A DNA stretch of 10,434 nucleotides from an uncultured Bacillota bacterium (lineage in GTDB: Bacteria > Bacillota > Clostridia > UBA1381): NCBI GenBank assembly GCA_949297205.1, contig CASFSH010000021.1, forward strand, positions 1-10,434. Direction: 5' to 3'. A model generated the notes under the pieces. The model worked only from the letters and a program-made list of their open reading frames with translations, did not search any database and was not told the origin of the DNA. Positions 4,553 to 10,434 of the stretch are shown piece by piece; position 1 is the first letter of the stretch, and each line of letters opens with the position of its first letter. The position numbers and the translations under genes are program-made.

Positions 4553-6784
4553 TTATATCCCATTAAACAATCTTATACCGTAAATACCGGCAGGACTTCC
4601 GTAAGAACCCTTTATAGTAATTTCTATTTTTTCTATATCTTCAGCATCTATTTTATACTTAGGTGCTCTTAGATAATTATCCTCTTCCTCTATTGTTTTT
4701 TCTCCGTTTTTATCCTTTATTCTGATTGTATATTCCTTTGCAAGAGTTTTATGCGGAGTTGTTATCTTTTCATCAACATCAAGGCTGTCATCAAAAATAA
4801 CAGAAAGATATTTTGCATCAACAGGCTTTATTGCTGTTAATGTGAGAGTATGAGGTGCAGTATTTTCAGGCATCCATATATTCTGATGGCCATATGGTCT
4901 TGCATATCCGTTTACTGCATTATATGCACCAAAAACATGCTGCTGCGGAATTATATTCTTAAATAATATATTTCTTGTTTTTTCGTACTGATGATCGGTA
5001 TAATTCCATTCAAGACCCTTCGGCAGAGGCATACTGTCATGGTTCTTTTTGTCATGATTTTCAGGAGTATGCATTCTCAAAGTAACAGCACCCATTACTC
5101 TATTCTTCGAAACAGCAACTTCAATATCGTCATTTTTTAAAAGTGTAATGTAAACCTTTGAATCTGCTGAAACATTGCTGCTGATTGGCAATGTAAACCA
5201 TGTATTTTCTGTTTTTTCAAGCTTGATACTTTCCTCTTTTATTACTTCAGATGGAATATAAGTTTCGGGATGTACACCACCAAGAATTTTATATTTTAAT
5301 ACTGTGTCTTTTAAAACTTTAAATTCCATATCTATGGAATCAATATTTTCAGTATCGGACATCAGTGCAAGACAATAATCTCTTTCAAGCGGAATAAACT
5401 CCGAAAAATCCGTATTTTCATATTTCATTTCACTTGTTGCTGTTGCCGTGAAATTTTCATGTTCACTGTCATACAAATGAAGTATTGTCTGATCGTCATA
5501 TAAAAGTTCATGCTGTAATTCTTTAATAACATTGCTGTTTGCTACTTCACGAGGTGTTATATCGTATTTTTTACAGAAATATGCACACGTTCCCACAGCC
5601 TGACCAATAGCACCGCAGGTTGCCATAACTCTTGTTGAACCCAGTGCGATATGTGTAACGCTTATATCTCTTCCCGCAAGCATAAGATTATCTATATCCT
5701 TAGAATACATTGATCTGAAAGGAATGTTATATGTCCCTGTTACCGGGACAAAATTTGATGCAGGAGCTTCATCATATATACCCTTAACAGCATGAATATC
5801 CATAGGCCAACCGCCTATTGCAACAGAATCCTCGAAATTAATTTTATTTTCCACATCATTTTCATTGAGAATATAATCACCGATAAATCTTCTTGATTCC
5901 CTCGTTCCTGCCTTAGCAAATACGTGCTTTAAATATTTATTTTTTGCCTCAGGGTATTTCCCGCTGTTTTTAATATAATCCCATATTCCGTAAATGAGTT
6001 TTCTCATTTCATCTTCTGTTTTATTATGATCATGCAATATATCAAGATGTCCTCCGTATTCATATGCCCAATGAGGACCGTTTGGAGAAAATCCCCGGAA
6101 ATTCTCAGGCTTATTTATATCCTTGAAAAAACTCAGTTTTGTAACATCATGTGCAAACTTTGGCGGCTTATACTTTATTTCATGGTCGGCAGTGCCCACT
6201 TCAAAGTAAACAGTATTGCCCATAGTACATTTGTCTGCTTTTTCCGGTGCCCAATATTCATTAAATTCATCTTTTCCTTCTCTGCCAATCATAAAAGATG
6301 CACCAGCTGTCAACGCAAGAGTTCCGTTACCGGTGGAATCTATGTAATTATCCGCAACAAATGAATATACTTCATTATTTACACAATGTCTCGCAATACA
6401 TTTTGTGATTTTTTTATCGGTAACTTCACAGTTTTCAACAAGGACATTTAACATTAATCGTATATTTTTTTCGTTATATATAAAGTCAAAGAATACCGCG
6501 TCTGATAAAGCCCCTTCACCATATCCCTGTGTTTCGTTATACTTCAGTTTCATAAGTCTTATTTCCTCAACAAGACCACTTTCTTTTGCATATATTGCCG
6601 GATTCAAACCATGGTGAGAAGACCCAGATATTCCTATTCCGATTTCACTTGAAGCGTTGCCACCCAAAACAGAACGGTCGTTTATCAATATTACATCAAG
6701 CCCCTTTCGTGCGGCGGCAACCGCAGCACACATTCCGGCTATACCGGCACCTGCCACAAGCAAATCACATCTGTATTCTGTCAT
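4553..6784 (-). CDS. FAD-dependent oxidoreductase (PF12831-type), 743 residues
   Basis: This is a flavoprotein that probably oxidises or reduces a small organic substrate in the cytoplasm. Numbered from the ATG at 6784, the N-terminal dinucleotide-binding motif is DLLVAGAGIAGMCAAVAAARKG (7-28), followed by LGGNASSEIG (40-49), DSTGNG (149-154), TRESRRFIGDY (294-304), NLMLAGRDIS (366-375) and LGSTRVMATCGAIGQAVGTCA (381-401). This order is typical of FAD_oxidored proteins found in sugar-use loci of anaerobes. Residues from about 440 to the end form a second, strand-rich region without motifs I recognise. An ATG at 6805 would add seven residues, but AAGGGAG (6796-6802) lies inside that extension and suits the start at 6784, which also places the Rossmann strand at the usual distance from the N-terminus. 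The substrate is unknown. The gene has its own promoter upstream. Confidence 0.85.
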   Translation of the reverse strand: MTEYRCDLLVAGAGIAGMCAAVAAARKGLDVILINDRSVLGGNASSEIGIGISGSSHHGLNPAIYAKESGLVEEIRLMKLKYNETQGYGEGALSDAVFFDFIYNEKNIRLMLNVLVENCEVTDKKITKCIARHCVNNEVYSFVADNYIDSTGNGTLALTAGASFMIGREGKDEFNEYWAPEKADKCTMGNTVYFEVGTADHEIKYKPPKFAHDVTKLSFFKDINKPENFRGFSPNGPHWAYEYGGHLDILHDHNKTEDEMRKLIYGIWDYIKNSGKYPEAKNKYLKHVFAKAGTRESRRFIGDYILNENDVENKINFEDSVAIGGWPMDIHAVKGIYDEAPASNFVPVTGTYNIPFRSMYSKDIDNLMLAGRDISVTHIALGSTRVMATCGAIGQAVGTCAYFCKKYDITPREVANSNVIKELQHELLYDDQTILHLYDSEHENFTATATSEMKYENTDFSEFIPLERDYCLALMSDTENIDSIDMEFKVLKDTVLKYKILGGVHPETYIPSEVIKEESIKLEKTENTWFTLPISSNVSADSKVYITLLKNDDIEVAVSKNRVMGAVTLRMHTPENHDKKNHDSMPLPKGLEWNYTDHQYEKTRNILFKNIIPQQHVFGAYNAVNGYARPYGHQNIWMPENTAPHTLTLTAIKPVDAKYLSVIFDDSLDVDEKITTPHKTLAKEYTIRIKDKNGEKTIEEEDNYLRAPKYKIDAEDIEKIEITIKGSYGSPAGIYGIRLFNGI

Positions 6785-6865
6785 TTGAACCGTTTCTCCC
6801 TTCATTCATTATGAATTACTTTATAAAATATTAAAAATCCAATTTATATTTTTGCTATAGACGTA

Positions 6866-6894
6866 ATTGTATCATAACTGATTTTGTTTGTCAA
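6866..6894 (-). promoter_or_regulatory. Promoter of the FAD-dependent oxidoreductase gene
   Basis: On the minus strand: a perfect TTGACA (6894-6889), a 17-bp spacer and TACAAT (6871-6866). Transcription should start near 6859, giving a leader of about 75 bases. The -35 box is 17 bp from the end of the ISAs1 element. Confidence 0.82.
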
Positions 6895-6911
6895 TATTTT
6901 AAAAACAACAT

Positions 6912-6934
6912 GCACGGAAATTTCATAGCTTATT
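6912..6934 (+). repeat. Terminal inverted repeat of the ISAs1 element, left copy
   Basis: These 23 bases match the reverse complement of 8084-8106 without a mismatch; the match ends on both sides. The stop codon of the transposase (6933-6935) overlaps the inner end of the repeat. Confidence 0.9.
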
Positions 6935-8039
6935 ACAGCTTTATTACATCAAGAAAAGAATTATCATTGAGCAGACAGGACAGCATAAACTTTTTAATGG
7001 ATTTTTTGTGTTTTGTTTGCTCTTTGTAATTCCTGTGTATAGCTAAAGCGTTTTTTCTGAACATATTCAATGATTTTTGCCCATTTTCAGATATAACTCT
7101 ACAGTTATCTTCATTAAATACTACATCTAACTGCCAATGCAGGCTCTCTATTTTCCAATGTTTTCGAACTATATCCAAGAATTTTTCGGCTGTTGATGTT
7201 AAACTGCTAATATAAAAACTAACTTCTGTTGTTGTTCCTTTGTCATTGGTTACTTTACGCTGTAATGCAAATATAGTCTTTAATCCATTCCATTCATCAA
7301 TTCCATCCAACCAGCTTATATCTTTAAAAACATAGCAAGTTCTGACCTCGTGTCTTTCTCGATTCTTTTCACTCACTGAAGCTTTTTCGCTGTCAAATTC
7401 TCCGTTAAGTATGCCACCAAAGTAAAGCTTTACATCATCATATAATTGTTTTTGATTAGCTTTCAGACAAATACAGTAATCACCATTGTTTTTTATAATT
7501 TTTGAAACAGTTTCTTTTTGACAATGTTCTGCATCAGCTGTTACTATTTTGTTTTCAATGTTTATTAAGTCAATCAATTCCTGCACACATGGTATTTCGT
7601 TGCTCTTGCTATCAACAGCTAATTGTCCGATGCTTATTCCGTTTTCAACCATATACGCGGTTACAATCCTAAGTCCTCGTGTATAACTCTTCATAGTATC
7701 GGTACTGCATATCGCCTTGCCGTCAATAGCGATAATATCACCATTTTCGCCTATAAGCTCTTTCATGATATTCACAATACATACAGCTAACAGCTCTGCA
7801 TTCACCATACTCAAAATACGACTTACGGTTGATTCGGATGGTATTTTGTTTATTCCAAAGTTCTTAGACAGCATTGCCCTCTTTTGCTCTCCGTATTCAA
7901 CTATATCTGCTATTGTATCTATTCCGCACAGAGTAGCACACATTATCAAAATCAGCACATCTGTCAGTTTGTGCTTTACATCACATTGACATCTTTCGTC
8001 TATTAATTGGTTGAAATTTTGTACTATTATATCTTTCAT
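6933..8039 (-). CDS. ISAs1-family transposase (DDE type)
   Basis: The 368-residue product moves the surrounding element by DDE chemistry. It has the usual family length and order: an N-terminal DDE_Tnp_1-associated region (about 8-95, including DVLILIMCATLCGIDTIADI and PSESTVSRIL), then the catalytic core. Likely catalytic residues are Asp106 in AIDGKAI, Asp169 in VTADAEHCQ and Glu298 in RKHWKIESLHWQLD. All three are present and the frame is open throughout, so the enzyme may be active. The start at 8039 has GGTGAT a few bases upstream. It fills nearly the whole element between the terminal repeats. This family is also called H-repeat-associated in enterobacteria, where it accompanies rhs loci; no rhs-like gene is present here. 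Confidence 0.94.
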   Translation of the reverse strand: MKDIIVQNFNQLIDERCQCDVKHKLTDVLILIMCATLCGIDTIADIVEYGEQKRAMLSKNFGINKIPSESTVSRILSMVNAELLAVCIVNIMKELIGENGDIIAIDGKAICSTDTMKSYTRGLRIVTAYMVENGISIGQLAVDSKSNEIPCVQELIDLINIENKIVTADAEHCQKETVSKIIKNNGDYCICLKANQKQLYDDVKLYFGGILNGEFDSEKASVSEKNRERHEVRTCYVFKDISWLDGIDEWNGLKTIFALQRKVTNDKGTTTEVSFYISSLTSTAEKFLDIVRKHWKIESLHWQLDVVFNEDNCRVISENGQKSLNMFRKNALAIHRNYKEQTKHKKSIKKFMLSCLLNDNSFLDVIKL

Positions 8040-8056
8040 AACTCATCACCAATTAT

Positions 8057-8085
8057 ATTTTACAACATTTGTAACATTATTGCAA
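8057..8085 (-). promoter_or_regulatory. Probable promoter of the ISAs1 transposase
   Basis: On the minus strand: TTGCAA (8085-8080), a 17-bp spacer and TAAAAT (8062-8057). A TATAAT also occurs at 8057-8052 but its spacing of 22 bp is too long. The -35 box overlaps the inner end of the terminal repeat. Confidence 0.5.
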
Positions 8086-8106
8086 TAAGCTATGAAATTT
8101 CCGTGC
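8084..8106 (-). repeat. Terminal inverted repeat of the ISAs1 element, right copy
   Basis: This is the perfect partner of 6912-6934. Its inner end overlaps the -35 box proposed for the transposase (8080-8085), so transposase bound at this end could repress its own gene. Confidence 0.9.
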
Positions 8107-8123
8107 TTATTTACAGTCATATC

Positions 8124-8152
8124 TTGACAAAACTTGCAAAAAGCATTATACT
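8124..8152 (+). promoter_or_regulatory. Promoter of argS
   Basis: Perfect TTGACA (8124-8129), a 17-bp spacer and TATACT (8147-8152). Transcription should start near 8159, leaving a leader of about 32 bases, too short for a T-box. The -35 box begins 17 bp outside the ISAs1 element. Confidence 0.85.
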
Positions 8153-8190
8153 ATATTAATATAACAGAAAAAAATAAAAGAGGTATTATA

Positions 8191-9888
8191 ATGAATTATA
8201 GAGAATATATTGCTTCACGTCTTGAATCCATAACAGGATTATCCTGCGAAGAAATCAAAAAAGTAATAGAAATTCCGCCTGATCCGAAAATGGGCGATAT
8301 GGCATTTCCCTGCTTTATTTTGGCAAAAACTTTAAAAAAAGCACCGCCGTTAATTGCAAACGAGCTGATGTCTGAATTAAATAATGACATTAAATTTGAA
8401 AAAGTTCAGGCAGTAGGGCCTTATTTGAATTTCTTTTTTAACCGCGCAGAATTTGAAAAAGATGTTTTAACAAGGGTAAAAGAATCAAAAGGTTCTTTTG
8501 ATAAATCGGAAGAAGGAAAAGGGAAAACCGTTTTGGTTGAGTATTCATCTCCAAATATTGCAAAACCTTTTCATATAGGTCATCTTTTTTCAACCGCAAT
8601 AGGCAATTCATTGGCACGAATATATGAATATTTAGGATATGACGTAAAAAGACTTAATCATCTCGGAGATTGGGGAACTCAATTCGGAAAACTTATCTGT
8701 GCATATAAAAGATGGGGTGATCCGAAAGTAATTGAAAAAGATCCTATTAATGAATTACTTAAAATATATGTTAAATTCCATGAAGAAGCGGAAAAAAATC
8801 CTGCTCTTGATGATGAGGCAAGAGAATATTTCAAACTTCTTGAAAACAACGATCCTGAAACTACCAAGCTATGGCAGTATTTCAGAGATGTAAGCCTTAA
8901 AGAATTTAAAAGGGTATATGATATGCTTGGTGTGAGTTTTGACTCATATGCAGGTGAAAGTTTTTACGGTGATAAAATGCAGGAAGTTGTAGACATTCTG
9001 AGAGAAAAGAATTTGCTCACCGAAAGCGACGGTGCGCAGGTTGTCATGCTTGATGATATGAATATGCCTCCATGCATCATTTTGAAATCAGACGGTGCAA
9101 CAATTTATGCAACAAGGGATATTGCCGCCGCATTATACAGGAAACGCACATATGATTTTTACAAAAATATCTATGTTGTGGGAACCCCCCAGGCACTTCA
9201 TTTCAGACAGATATTCGAAGTTATGAAAAGAGCCGGCTGGGATTGGGCAAATAACTGTATTCATGTAGGTTTCGGTCTCGTTAAATTTCCTGATAAAAAA
9301 TTGTCTACAAGACATGGTGATGTTGTTTTTCTTGAAGATGTTTTAAATGAATCAATTCAGAAAACGCGTGAAAAAATTGAACAAAGCAATCCTGACATAG
9401 GGGATAAAGAAGAAGTGGCAAAGAGAATAGGAATAGGCGCTATTTTATACACCTTCCTCAAAAACAACCGTGAAAAAGATATTGTCTTCTCATGGGACAG
9501 TATGCTTGATTTTGAAGGCGAATCCGCACCTTATGTTCAGTACAGCTATGCAAGAGGAAGAAGTATTCTCAGAAGATGCAATACCGATTTCTCCAATCCG
9601 GATTTTTCAAAAACAACTTCCGACGAAGAGTATGAACTGGTAAAACAGATAAATGCTTTCGGTAATGCTGTTTCTGATGCGGCTGATAAAAACGAGCCAT
9701 TCTATATAACCAGATATGTGACAAACCTTGCAAAGTGCTTTAATAAATTTTATAATACCCATCCCATATTAAAAGGCGATGTTGATGTCCAAACGCAAAA
9801 AGCAAGGCTTGCCATTGTTGATGCAGCAACACAGGTTATAAAATCAGCATTATATCTTCTCGGAATAGAAACAGTTGAAAGTATGTAA
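8191..9888 (+). CDS. argS: Arginyl-tRNA synthetase
   Basis: This class I aminoacyl-tRNA synthetase charges tRNA-Arg with arginine using ATP; it is cytoplasmic and essential. The 565-residue product has the usual length. Residues 1 to about 85 form the N-terminal Add-1 domain that contacts the tRNA D-loop. The ATP-binding HIGH signature is at 128-131 within SSPNIAKPFHIGHL. The second signature, KMSK in most class I enzymes, is KLSTRHG at 370-376, as expected for ArgRS. The anticodon-binding DALR domain follows (about 450-565), including YVQYSYARGRSILRR and the C-terminal LYLLGIETVESM. The start at 8191 has AGAGGT six bases upstream and lies after the promoter; an in-frame TTG at 8134 is upstream of the -10 box and can be ignored. 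It is convergent with gdhA and shares its terminator. Confidence 0.97.
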   Translation: MNYREYIASRLESITGLSCEEIKKVIEIPPDPKMGDMAFPCFILAKTLKKAPPLIANELMSELNNDIKFEKVQAVGPYLNFFFNRAEFEKDVLTRVKESKGSFDKSEEGKGKTVLVEYSSPNIAKPFHIGHLFSTAIGNSLARIYEYLGYDVKRLNHLGDWGTQFGKLICAYKRWGDPKVIEKDPINELLKIYVKFHEEAEKNPALDDEAREYFKLLENNDPETTKLWQYFRDVSLKEFKRVYDMLGVSFDSYAGESFYGDKMQEVVDILREKNLLTESDGAQVVMLDDMNMPPCIILKSDGATIYATRDIAAALYRKRTYDFYKNIYVVGTPQALHFRQIFEVMKRAGWDWANNCIHVGFGLVKFPDKKLSTRHGDVVFLEDVLNESIQKTREKIEQSNPDIGDKEEVAKRIGIGAILYTFLKNNREKDIVFSWDSMLDFEGESAPYVQYSYARGRSILRRCNTDFSNPDFSKTTSDEEYELVKQINAFGNAVSDAADKNEPFYITRYVTNLAKCFNKFYNTHPILKGDVDVQTQKARLAIVDAATQVIKSALYLLGIETVESM

Positions 9889-9909
9889 TATCTTTCTTAA
9901 AATAAAACA

Positions 9910-9950
9910 AAACCGCAGAATTCGAAAATCTCGGATCTGCGGTTTATTTG
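9910..9950. terminator. Bidirectional terminator between argS and gdhA
   Basis: A 10-bp stem AAACCGCAGA (9910-9919) / TCTGCGGTTT (9936-9945) has a 16-base loop, with TATTTG after it on the plus strand and an A-rich stretch before it (9901-9912), which reads as a T tract on the minus strand. It lies between the stops of two convergent genes. Confidence 0.82.
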
Positions 9951-9967
9951 TATTAATATATTTGCTA

Positions 9968-10434
9968 TCAGCAAACACCCTGTGCCATCATAGCATCTGC
10001 AACCTTCATGAAGCCTGCAATATTTGCACCTGATACAAGGTCTTTTTTACCGTTAAATGATTTGCCGTATTCATCAGCAGCAGCTGCCGCATTCTTATAG
10101 ATAGTAACCATAATATCGTGAAGTTTTGCGTCAACTTCTTCAAAAGTCCATGACAGTCTTTGTGAGTTCTGGCTCATTTCAAGTGCTGATGTAGCAACAC
10201 CACCGGCATTTGCAGCCTTACCCGGAGCAAAGTATACACCGTTAGTCTGTAAATATTCTGTAGCGTCAAGAGATGTAGGCATATTTGCACCTTCAGCAAC
10301 TAAGATACAGCCGTTAGCAACCAATGCTTTTGCATCATCAATCAACAATTCGTTTTGTGTAGCACATGGGAGAGCAATATCACATTTAATTGTCCAGATA
10401 CCCTTGCCTTCTGTGTATTTAGCATTAGGTCTGT
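9968..10434 (-). CDS. gdhA: NADP-type glutamate dehydrogenase, C-terminal 155 residues (partial)
   Basis: The enzyme makes glutamate from 2-oxoglutarate and ammonia (or the reverse), linking carbon and nitrogen metabolism in the cytoplasm. The open frame continues through the right edge of the window; the visible part begins RPNAKYTEGKGIWTIKCDIA. Family signatures of the small hexameric GdhA are plain: the coenzyme domain with LPCATQNEL, VAEGANMPTSLDATEYL, then FAPGKAANAGGVATSALEMSQNSQRLSW, and the C-terminal VSGANIAGFMKVADAMMAQGVC just before the stop at 9968-9970. These match the roughly 450-residue bacterial type usually annotated as NADP-specific. The N-terminal substrate domain, its promoter and start are outside the window. 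It is convergent with argS. Confidence 0.95.
   Translation of the reverse strand, partial: RPNAKYTEGKGIWTIKCDIALPCATQNELLIDDAKALVANGCILVAEGANMPTSLDATEYLQTNGVYFAPGKAANAGGVATSALEMSQNSQRLSWTFEEVDAKLHDIMVTIYKNAAAAADEYGKSFNGKKDLVSGANIAGFMKVADAMMAQGVC

Larger units (their letters stand above)
6912..8106 (-). mobile_element. Complete ISAs1-family insertion sequence, 1,195 bp
   Basis: The element is bounded by perfect 23-bp inverted repeats (6912-6934 and 8084-8106, beginning GCACGGAAATTTCATAGC from each end) and encodes one intact ISAs1-type transposase. The size fits the family. No target-site duplication is visible: the ten bases outside the left end (AAAACAACAT) do not match those outside the right end (TTATTTACAG). 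The element sits between the divergent promoters of the FAD oxidoreductase gene and argS, touching neither. Confidence 0.9.

Noticed and set aside
6785..6805. ATG at 6805 as start of the FAD oxidoreductase
   Set aside because: The AAGGGAG that would serve the ATG at 6784 lies within this extension, and no good ribosome site precedes 6805.
6026..6834. Plus-strand frames opposite the FAD oxidoreductase gene
   Set aside because: They have no ribosome sites and mirror a gene with strong FAD-binding motifs.
8134..8190. TTG start for argS and a T-box leader
   Set aside because: The TTG lies upstream of the -10 box at 8147-8152, and the leader is only about 32 bases, too short for a T-box.
9968..10348. 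Short 126-codon gene starting at 10348
   Set aside because: The codon there is TTG (Leu) inside an open gdhA frame that continues to the window edge; it is an internal position, not a start.
1..10434. CRISPR array, prophage att sites or toxin-antitoxin pair
   Set aside because: No regularly spaced long repeats, no integrase and no recognisable toxin gene were seen. The XRE protein neighbours an oxidoreductase, not a toxin.

Overview
The window looks like chromosome of a low-GC Firmicute, most likely an anaerobic Clostridia-type bacterium. The DNA is AT-rich, Shine-Dalgarno sites are strong (GGGAGG, AAGGTGG, AAGGAG), several promoters are near-consensus sigma-A type with 17-bp spacers, and the GdhA and ArgS resemble Clostridia proteins. 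This is inference; no species can be named from the sequence alone.

Layout from left to right: (1) positions 1 to about 690 hold one end of an IS30-family insertion sequence, with its transposase on the minus strand and cut by the window edge. (2) A tRNA-Ser(GGA) gene at 779-869 has its own promoter and terminator. (3) A plus-strand six-hairpin glycosidase-like gene at 1019-2232 is broken by a one-base frameshift in an A-rich stretch and is followed by a bidirectional terminator. (4) A minus-strand cluster reads, in transcription order, XRE-type regulator, Gfo/Idh/MocA oxidoreductase and a 64-aa unknown protein. Upstream of it are three TTGAGCA boxes at 20- and 40-bp spacing. (5) A decayed C-terminal piece of a DUF1273/SLOG-like protein lies at 3987-4274, followed by a long palindrome and about 160 bp of unexplained DNA. 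(6) A large FAD-dependent oxidoreductase gene (minus strand) has a clear promoter. (7) A complete ISAs1-family element at 6912-8106 has 23-bp perfect terminal repeats and sits between the divergent promoters of the FAD oxidoreductase gene and argS. (8) argS is complete (565 aa). (9) The C-terminal part of an NADP-type glutamate dehydrogenase gene is convergent with argS and shares a terminator with it.

The metabolic theme of the middle part (glycosidase-like protein, Gfo/Idh/MocA oxidoreductase, PF12831-type FAD oxidoreductase, small regulator) fits the use of an unidentified glycan, glycoside or modified sugar. These genes lie in separate transcription units and one is frameshifted, so a shared pathway is only a suggestion. 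argS, gdhA and the tRNA are housekeeping genes. Two IS elements and two broken genes show that the region between the housekeeping genes is in flux. I did not find a clear new defence or signalling system. The best leads are the TTGAGCA array, the hairpin that could hide the IS30 transposase start codon, the A-run frameshift, and the unknown substrate of the oxidoreductases.
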